Of a DNA stretch of 29,471 bases, positions 29,070 through 29,471 are shown one piece after another; position 1 is the stretch's first letter, and each line of letters starts with the position of its first letter. The DNA comes from Fimenecus sp051881395 (GTDB lineage Bacteria; Bacillota; Clostridia; Oscillospirales; Acutalibacteraceae), in NCBI GenBank assembly GCA_051881395.1, contig JBJEPU010000185.1, positions 1 through 29,471 on the forward strand, given 5' to 3'. Both the position numbers and the translations under genes were made by a program. The notes below the pieces were generated by a model, which made no database searches, was not told the origin of the DNA, and saw only the letters and a list, made by a program, of their open reading frames with translations.

Positions 29070-29471
29070 TTACAGATACGCCGCAATGTCATCTGCAAGA
29101 TTTTTTTCAATTTTGATGAGCTTCTCTGCAATCGCTTTGACGCGCTGTTCAGCATTTTCATATTGGTTTAAATACCGTTCTAAGGACTTTACGCCCATAT
29201 GGCAACCGTCGGTGACAAGGTCAGCAATGGTTTTGTCACCGGGCTCCAAAACGGTTTTTACATTGGTTTTCATATAACTCATACCTTTTGCAATCGGGTT
29301 CGGCTCTTTGCTTTCCTCGCCGAACTCCTGTAACAGTGCACCTGTTTCTGCTTCTAATTTGATGTGCTCGTCCTTGCAGGTTTTCAAAATCGCGTAAAAG
29401 CCTCGATTTTCCACGCGCTCCAAAACGCTTTCAATCGTATCAATTCCCATTTTGATGCCTGCGTTGCATTC
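29070..29471 (-). CDS. Helical, possibly ferritin-like protein (partial, C-terminal part)
   Basis: The frame stays open to the right edge (residues ECNAGIK precede the ATG at 29450), so the N-terminus is outside the window; 133 residues are visible. The sequence is almost all amphipathic helix with two similar halves: MGIDTIESVLERVENRGFY and MGVKSLERYLNQYENAEQR. It resembles the small ferritin-like four-helix proteins (DUF2383-type) of Firmicutes, but no complete set of metal ligands can be confirmed and the function is unknown. It is not coupled to asnB; a terminator lies between them. Confidence 0.7.
   Translation of the reverse strand, partial: ECNAGIKMGIDTIESVLERVENRGFYAILKTCKDEHIKLEAETGALLQEFGEESKEPNPIAKGMSYMKTNVKTVLEPGDKTIADLVTDGCHMGVKSLERYLNQYENAEQRVKAIAEKLIKIEKNLADDIAAYL

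Overview
The window looks like a chromosomal segment of an anaerobic, spore-forming Firmicute of class Clostridia, probably near Ruminococcaceae/Oscillospiraceae. The evidence is the spmA-spmB sporulation pair, a Rex redox repressor, ferredoxin-dependent indolepyruvate oxidoreductase, strong GGAGG-type ribosome binding sites, and sigma-A promoters with extended -10 elements. G+C looks moderate by eye but was not computed. Genes are dense and mostly housekeeping. No tRNA, rRNA, CRISPR array, IS element or phage gene was seen, and no gene-free stretch exceeds 300 bases.

Layout. 1-2564 (+): the end of pgk, then tpiA and gpmI, a lower-glycolysis operon. Its terminator lies inside the opposing spmB. 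2550-3645 (-): spmA-spmB. 3697-4073 (+): an AbrB-type regulator with a Cys cluster and its own promoter. 4089-9104 (-): dusB, then a promoter preceded by an 11-bp-spaced tandem repeat, then aconitase, isocitrate dehydrogenase and rex, the oxidative route from citrate to 2-oxoglutarate followed by an NADH sensor. 9138-13442 (+): polA, a low-molecular-weight phosphatase/RimI fusion, a small membrane protein and a MIF-family tautomerase. 13449-15148 (-): a GH123-like (DUF4091) protein, divergent from typA and an amidohydrolase (15170-17860, +).

17870-25009 (+) is the metabolic island of most interest. A sodium:solute symporter has a near-consensus promoter and structured leader. Then comes a five-gene operon with its own promoter: phenylacetate-CoA ligase, iorA, iorB, a second phenylacetate-CoA ligase and a tandem-ACT protein, closed by a strong terminator. 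It should interconvert aryl-2-oxoacids, aryl-acetyl-CoA and arylacetates, i.e. oxidative fermentation of aromatic amino acids, with the ACT protein as a possible amino-acid sensor. The symporter's substrate is unknown.

25021-26150 (+): a divergent MreB-family gene with its own promoter and terminator. 26151-28957 (-): asnB and L-lactate dehydrogenase, apparently co-transcribed. 29019-29471 (-): the C-terminal part of a helical, possibly ferritin-like protein that runs off the window.

Most of the window is recognisable core metabolism. I do not see a clearly new defence or mobile system. The best leads are the phosphatase-RimI fusion, the arylpyruvate operon with two CoA ligases and an ACT sensor, the terminator embedded in an opposing gene, and several promoter-proximal repeats.
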